NCBI GenBank assembly: GCA_030640385.1
Contig: DAOWJL010000058.1
Location: forward strand, 1 to 18,485
Direction of reading: 5' to 3'
Length of the DNA: 18,485 nt
From: Dehalococcoidia bacterium
Lineage (GTDB): Bacteria > Chloroflexota > Dehalococcoidia > Dehalococcoidales > G020351185
Under the pieces are notes generated by a model that had not been told where the DNA came from, searched no databases, and saw nothing but the letters and a program-made list of their open reading frames with translations. This document shows, piece after piece, positions 14,387-18,485 of the stretch (positions are counted from its first letter, which is position 1; each line of letters starts with the position of its first letter). The position numbers and the translations under genes were made by a program.

Positions 14387-15445
14387 TTACGAGCGCCGCA
14401 TCAATCTTCTGGCGGCTATAGCGACGACGAAAACAAGCAGTATATCGATGCCGATAAGTATGAATACATTTACCGCTATATCAGACCAGCCGCCGCCGCG
14501 CAAACCAAGCTCTACTACCGGCTGGATTGCGTAATAGGTGGGGAATAATTTACCTATCCATTGCGGAATCTGGGGAAACATATAGATAAAGACGGGACCA
14601 AATAAAAGGATGCCACCGGATTTCCATACCGTAAAAAGGGTGGTAATATCCTTTATTAAAGCGCCGAATATCAAGCCAAGCTCCACTGCCATTATGGCGC
14701 CAAGGAAGAGCACTCCTACCAGTAATAAAGAATTGATGCCGAAAGCCTGGTTTAAAAGCAAGATTGCAACCCCCATAAAAACACTGAGAACGACGCCCAT
14801 GATTCCTTTGGCTATGAAAATCTCGCCGATTGACGTTGGGGTAATAACCAGCGCTTCAAGGGTTTTTTTCTGCTTCTCCTCTATAATTGAGGTTGACGGT
14901 AGCATAAGCCCGCCAAAGAATACCCCCATAAGCACCAGGAATGGTATCAAGCGCTCACTCCAGGGGGTACTGACCTCATCACCGAGCGTAACCGATTCAA
15001 TCTCAATCGGCACCTCCTGGCCGGCAAGCTCCCTCACAAGGTCGGCTATGGTCGTCGGCAGTATTATGCGGGTTTTAGCCAGGCTTTCCCCCCAGATATA
15101 AGCCTCAATAACAACCGTCTCTCCCTGGGAAACGGCATTATCAAAGTTCTGCGGTAGAAGTATGCCCATATCCACGGCACCGCTTTGGGTAGCCTGTTTA
15201 AGCTGAGAGGCATCTTCATATTCCCTGGTGGTAACCGAATCAAGCTCCTGAGCCATAACAACCAGTTGAGAATTACCTTCATCAACGATTCCGAGGTTGG
15301 GCTTCTCGGAGAAAAGCGTACCGAAAGCGAGTGTTGCCACGAGTGTAAAGGCAAGCGGGGCAACGATTGCCCAGATAAACATGAAGTTTTTCGGTCCGTG
15401 GATGAACTCTTTGCCAAGCAGAATAGAGATACGCTTTAGATTCAT
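14387..15445 (-). CDS. ABC-2 type transporter permease
   Basis: This 352-residue membrane protein has one N-terminal transmembrane helix (about 21-43), a large loop of about 125 residues outside the membrane, then a cluster of five or so helices from about 168 to 345, the layout of ABC-2 permeases of the YhaP/NatB type. The segment IIEEKQKKTLEALVITPTS is the conserved cytoplasmic coupling stretch. Its ATG overlaps the stop of the preceding permease by 4 nt. It probably forms a heterodimer with that protein and the ATPase encoded first. The substrate is unknown. Confidence 0.88.
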   Translation of the reverse strand: MNLKRISILLGKEFIHGPKNFMFIWAIVAPLAFTLVATLAFGTLFSEKPNLGIVDEGNSQLVVMAQELDSVTTREYEDASQLKQATQSGAVDMGILLPQNFDNAVSQGETVVIEAYIWGESLAKTRIILPTTIADLVRELAGQEVPIEIESVTLGDEVSTPWSERLIPFLVLMGVFFGGLMLPSTSIIEEKQKKTLEALVITPTSIGEIFIAKGIMGVVLSVFMGVAILLLNQAFGINSLLLVGVLFLGAIMAVELGLIFGALIKDITTLFTVWKSGGILLFGPVFIYMFPQIPQWIGKLFPTYYAIQPVVELGLRGGGWSDIAVNVFILIGIDILLVFVVAIAARRLMRRS

Positions 15446-16500
15446 CTGAATTTTCTCCTAAGTGCCATTATACCACCCCATACGATTACCATAATAAACG
15501 CCAGCAGTATCAGCAAATCGGTCCAGATATCACCCCAGCCGGCATTGAAATTAGAAGCTTGGTGGATTGTATTCGTAAGATAATACGTGGGGATGGCTCT
15601 GGCCCAGTCGGTAACGGTACCGGGAAACATAACGCCAAACGATGGGATACTGAAAATAAGAAGTACAGTGATTCCCCAGCCCATAGAAGAAAGCATGTCT
15701 TTCGACACGGAGGCTATCAGGAAACCGCTGCCGGTGAACAATATACTGCCTAACAGTAATGCAAAAAGAACAATAAATGGCTGGCTGCTAAGGCCACCGA
15801 CGATAGCCATAAATAACGCTCCCTGGACAAAGGCGAGGCTGGCTCCCATAATCAGCTTGGCGGCGAAAAGGTCGCGGATACTCATCGGGGTAACCAGCAG
15901 GGCGCGGATGGTACCCTGTTCGACCTCCTCGCTGATAAGACTGGCAAGACCCATCATTTCTAACATTATCAGCATGATAGCCAGCATAAGCCGCATTCGG
16001 TCGCGTATCGGTATCTGCTCTCCCAGAAGATCCGGACCCAGGATTTCGGCGGATACTTCAATAGACAGTGTCTGGCCGGTTTGAAGATAAGCCAGCTCCC
16101 TTATCATGGTCTCGACAATGTCCTTTATTTCATCTGGGGCATCCGTTGAAAAATAGAGGGTTACAACCGGCTTCAACCCGGAGGCAAACTTTTCCATAAT
16201 ATCTGCCGGCAATGCTACTCCGGCTTCGTGTGCTCCATCTGTTACCGCCTTTTTAAGGGCTTCCTCGGAATCGTATACCTCAAACTCAATTCCCCCTCCT
16301 TGCTGGATAACTTCAAAAACGGGGGGTATGACCGGGGCGTAAAGCCCTATTTCAAGCTCTTCGTCAACCGAAGAAGGCATCACAAAATAAACAATAAGAT
16401 AGGTAACAATACCCAGAATTGTTATAAGGGTATAAAACCGGTTTCTGAAGAAAAGCGCAAAATCCTTGGCTACAAGTGCTTTGATAACGCCGAAGTTCAT
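15442..16500 (-). CDS. ABC-2 type transporter permease
   Basis: Same size (352 residues) and layout as the next permease: one helix at about 22-41, an external loop of about 130 residues, then a helix cluster from about 170, with the coupling stretch LISEEVEQGTIRALLVTPMS. The two share the EE-x-GT/KT-x-ALL/ALV-TP-x-S pattern, so they look like ancient duplicates. The ATG overlaps the ATPase stop by 4 nt. With the ATPase it makes an exporter; the substrate (drug, lipid, peptide or ion) cannot be read from sequence. Confidence 0.88.
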   Translation of the reverse strand: MNFGVIKALVAKDFALFFRNRFYTLITILGIVTYLIVYFVMPSSVDEELEIGLYAPVIPPVFEVIQQGGGIEFEVYDSEEALKKAVTDGAHEAGVALPADIMEKFASGLKPVVTLYFSTDAPDEIKDIVETMIRELAYLQTGQTLSIEVSAEILGPDLLGEQIPIRDRMRLMLAIMLIMLEMMGLASLISEEVEQGTIRALLVTPMSIRDLFAAKLIMGASLAFVQGALFMAIVGGLSSQPFIVLFALLLGSILFTGSGFLIASVSKDMLSSMGWGITVLLIFSIPSFGVMFPGTVTDWARAIPTYYLTNTIHQASNFNAGWGDIWTDLLILLAFIMVIVWGGIMALRRKFR

Positions 16501-17363
16501 TCGGTGAGTCCCCGCCCTGTAATCTTTATGAATATGTCCTCAAGGGTCGCTTCTTCGCTGTGTATGGTGACCACGTTCTCTTTTTTGAAAAGATTGTGGA
16601 TGTCTTCCGGGGTTTGGGGGGTATCTAGGTCAATTTCAAGGCTCTCTAACGCACCGTTTTTGCCGGAAACTTTAGCTTTGAGTGCCCGTTTGCCATATTT
16701 CTGCTTAAGTTTATCCGGTTTATCAAGGGCTACTATTTTACCCTGGTTCATAAAAGCCACACGGTCAGAGAGCTTATCCGCCTCCATCATATCGTGGGTG
16801 GTTAAAAAGATGGTGGCTCCCCGCTTGCGTTCTTCAAGTATGATGTTTCTGATGGCTTCGGAAGATATCGGGTCAAGACCGGCGGTGGGTTCGTCGAGAA
16901 ACAGAATCTGAGGCTGACTTACGAGAGACCTGGCAACCATAAGGCGTTGCTTCATCCCTTTTGAATAGTGCTCTACCCGGTCCTTCTCGCGGCCGGCAAG
17001 CCCCACCCTTTTAAGCAGAGCATAGGCATCAAAGGATTTTATACCAAAGAGGCGGGCGAAAAGGTCAAGGTTTTCCAGTGCGCTCATACGCTGATAGAGG
17101 TTTGTATCCTCAAAGCAGACGCCGATTTCTGATTGTACACGTTCAATATTTTCGGCAACATCCATACCAAGAAGAATAACCTTTCCACCTTTGGGTTTGA
17201 GCTGCCCGGTGAGTATTTTAATGGTCGTTGTCTTGCCGGCGCCATTGGGACCCAGAAAACCCAGAATCTCCCCTTTGGCTACGCTAAAACTGATATGGTC
17301 CACGGCTATAAGGTCATTGTAATGATAGGTTAGCTTATCGGCAACAATCGTATCTTGGGTCAT
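16497..17363 (-). CDS. ABC transporter ATP-binding protein
   Basis: The ATG at 17363, preceded by AAAGGAG, gives 288 residues; a longer frame from 17432 would begin upstream of the predicted -10 and is rejected. All ABC motifs are intact: Walker A GPNGAGKTTT, a Q-loop position occupied by VCFEDTNLY (no Gln, a common variation among ABC-2 export ATPases), signature YSKGMKQR, Walker B ILFLDEPTAGLD, and the H-loop TTHDM. A C-terminal extension of about 75 residues resembles that of drug or lipid exporters of the DrrA/CcmA type. It is first in a three-gene operon with two permeases. Confidence 0.94.
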   Translation of the reverse strand: MTQDTIVADKLTYHYNDLIAVDHISFSVAKGEILGFLGPNGAGKTTTIKILTGQLKPKGGKVILLGMDVAENIERVQSEIGVCFEDTNLYQRMSALENLDLFARLFGIKSFDAYALLKRVGLAGREKDRVEHYSKGMKQRLMVARSLVSQPQILFLDEPTAGLDPISSEAIRNIILEERKRGATIFLTTHDMMEADKLSDRVAFMNQGKIVALDKPDKLKQKYGKRALKAKVSGKNGALESLEIDLDTPQTPEDIHNLFKKENVVTIHSEEATLEDIFIKITGRGLTE

Positions 17364-17403
17364 CTTAACTCCTTTCATAGATGGAATTGACATTTTGCGG
17401 GAT

Positions 17404-17432
17404 ATTATAGTCCAATATCGGCAGGAGCACAA
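17404..17432 (-). promoter_or_regulatory. Probable promoter of the ABC exporter operon
   Basis: On the minus strand TTGTGC (17432-17427), a 17-nt spacer and a perfect TATAAT (17409-17404) predict a start near 17397, about 34 nt before the ATPase start codon. Confidence 0.5.
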
Positions 17433-17474
17433 TGTTTGCTTAAGGGTAATACAGGATAAAGATAGAATTATAAA

Positions 17475-17503
17475 TTGAACATAGAGCTAAATAATGGTAT
17501 AAA
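17475..17503 (+). promoter_or_regulatory. Probable promoter of the transglutaminase-like gene
   Basis: TTGAAC (17475-17480), a 17-nt spacer and TATAAA (17498-17503) predict a start near 17510. This supports the ATG at 17535 rather than the TTG at 17475, which is itself the -35. Confidence 0.5.
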
Positions 17504-17534
17504 GATTAGATATAGTTGTAGAAGTGAGGCTACT

Positions 17535-18062
17535 ATGAATATCGTAATCAAGTTCGTTGCCAGGTGGTGGCTATACAGTGGGCGCTATAGATGGTCAAAA
17601 TTACGTCGCTGGCTGTTTGAGCGCCGATATCTTAAAGAACCTCTACCAGAAGCAGGTTCATTAGGGGATATAGAGGCTTGTTTGAAGCAGATTACATGGA
17701 AGATGGAAGGATTACTGCATTTATACGATAGCATCAGCTACCCACAGACGACATGGGTAAAGAAGAAAGATGACTGTGACGGTTTTGCCAGCCTGGCGGC
17801 AGAGCTATTGTATCGTTTGAACTCGAACTATAGGCCGGTTCTGATAACGACAGTTGTAAGACCTATTGCAAAAAGCCATACGGTTTGCGCTTTTAATAAT
17901 CTACGGGGAAATCTGTGGTATTTCGATAATGCCAGGCTTAAGAGTGAGCAGTATAAAAACTATGATGAAATAGCGGTAAAAGTGAGCCAGCGTGGTAAAA
18001 GTTTAGTCTGCTGGGACGTCAGGAACCATTACACCTTCGAACTGATAGAATTCCATGACTAG
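17535..18062 (+). CDS. Transglutaminase-like cysteine protease-fold protein
   Basis: The ATG at 17535 (GAGG 7 nt upstream) gives 175 residues. The N-terminus is basic and aromatic (many Arg, Trp, Tyr in residues 1-34). The rest holds a transglutaminase-like core: Cys81 in KDDCDGFASLAAELL, His115 in SHTVCAF, and Asp131 in LWYFDNARL, the usual Cys-His-Asp order. Such small proteins are peptidases or amide-transfer enzymes, some in phages or next to cell-surface genes. There is no signal peptide, and the neighbours give no hint of substrate. It stands alone, between the divergent ABC operon and a convergent methyltransferase. Confidence 0.75.
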   Translation: MNIVIKFVARWWLYSGRYRWSKLRRWLFERRYLKEPLPEAGSLGDIEACLKQITWKMEGLLHLYDSISYPQTTWVKKKDDCDGFASLAAELLYRLNSNYRPVLITTVVRPIAKSHTVCAFNNLRGNLWYFDNARLKSEQYKNYDEIAVKVSQRGKSLVCWDVRNHYTFELIEFHD

Positions 18063-18182
18063 CAAATAGGAAGCCAGAGGTAAGTAGTCTTGGAACATAT
18101 ATTCTTGGTTATTCTTCTTCAAAGTGGTTTTAGGACTTGGCCATAAGGGTCATCGGCTTTTTATATAATAACTAGATTCTGT

Positions 18183-18485
18183 TTAATAGCTCAGATACAT
18201 ACAGATTGCACCGCAAGCGGCCACATTCAGCGATTCTGCTTTTTCACGGACTGTGGGGATTCTTATCCGATAATCGGCTTCATCCAGTATCGATTTTGAA
18301 AGGCCGGATGCCTCGTTGCCAAGCGCCAGCAGGAGTTTACTTCGACGGCGAAGGATAGCCGAATTTTCCACTCCATTGAGTTCCGCTGCTACCAGGAAAT
18401 AGCCGCTTTTTTTAAGCGTCTCCGCCAGTTCAATGTAACGGGCGGTTCTTCTGAGCCACACGGATAAAACCGTGCCGGCAGTAGA
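18183..18485 (-). CDS. SpoU/TrmH-family RNA 2'-O-ribose methyltransferase, C-terminal part (cut at window edge)
   Basis: The minus-strand frame is open from the window edge to a TAA at 18185-18183, giving 100 residues of the C-terminus. SpoU motif 2 (LLLALGNEASGLS) and motif 3 (YRIRIPTVREKAESLNVAACGAICMY) are both present; they build the AdoMet-binding knot. The family methylates a ribose 2'-OH in rRNA or tRNA. The GTG at 18461 is unlikely to be the start because the frame continues upstream with SVWLRRTARYIE-type sequence, and motif 1 lies outside. Whether it is an RlmB-like or TrmH-like member cannot be told from this part. Confidence 0.85.
   Translation of the reverse strand, partial: STAGTVLSVWLRRTARYIELAETLKKSGYFLVAAELNGVENSAILRRRSKLLLALGNEASGLSKSILDEADYRIRIPTVREKAESLNVAACGAICMYLSY

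Noticed and set aside
18140..18165. Possible terminator (GCC...GGC followed by five T) after the transglutaminase-like gene
   Set aside because: Only three continuous base pairs can form next to the T tract; too weak to call.

Overview
The window looks like a piece of chromosome from an anaerobic bacterium, plausibly a member of the Chloroflexota (Dehalococcoidia-like). That placement is an inference from moderate GC, frequent TTG starts, a T-box controlled trpEGDCFBA operon, the start of an rnfC-like gene with an ApbE flavin transferase, a flavoredoxin-like protein and several small Cys-rich metal-binding proteins. No 16S or other marker gene is present to prove it. No tRNA, rRNA, CRISPR array, transposase or prophage was seen.

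Layout, left to right. (1) 1-1797, minus strand: the 5' part of an rnfC-like gene (cut by the window edge), preceded by apbE, with a clear sigma70-type promoter and a perfect 12-bp hairpin in the leader. (2) 1814-3692, minus: archease followed by rtcB, a two-gene RNA-ligation unit whose stop codon and ribosome binding site overlap. (3) 3821-4496, plus: an OmpR-type response regulator split by what looks like a 4-bp GGTT duplication. (4) 4628-5883, minus: three small redox or metal-type genes (zinc ribbon, flavin reductase, 8-Cys protein). The zinc-ribbon gene has a promoter with a 19-bp spacer occupied by a dyad, as in MerR-controlled promoters, and a CRP-type palindrome lies upstream of the 8-Cys gene. 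(5) 6024-12795, plus: a complete tryptophan operon behind a promoter, a T-box leader with a UGG specifier and a terminator. (6) 12892-14296, plus: a BldC/MerR-like small DNA-binding protein and a PilT-like ATPase whose His box has lost both histidines, preceded by a possibly structured RNA region. (7) 14387-17432, minus: an ABC-2 exporter (ATPase and two permeases) with its own promoter. (8) 17475-18062, plus: a transglutaminase-like protein with an intact Cys-His-Asp triad. (9) 18183-18485, minus: the C-terminal part of a SpoU/TrmH-type RNA methyltransferase, cut by the window edge.

The trp genes form a closed functional unit: TrpE and TrpG make anthranilate, and TrpD, TrpC, TrpF, TrpA and TrpB convert it to tryptophan. 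Uncharged tRNA-Trp would allow readthrough via the T-box. Archease would activate RtcB. ApbE would flavinylate Rnf subunits encoded outside the window. Most of the window is conventional. The points most worth a second look are the divergent PilT-like ATPase with its small DNA-binding partner, the dyad-in-spacer promoter, the split response regulator, the T-box/tRNA discriminator question and the missing start codon of the Tat-type N-terminus of ApbE.
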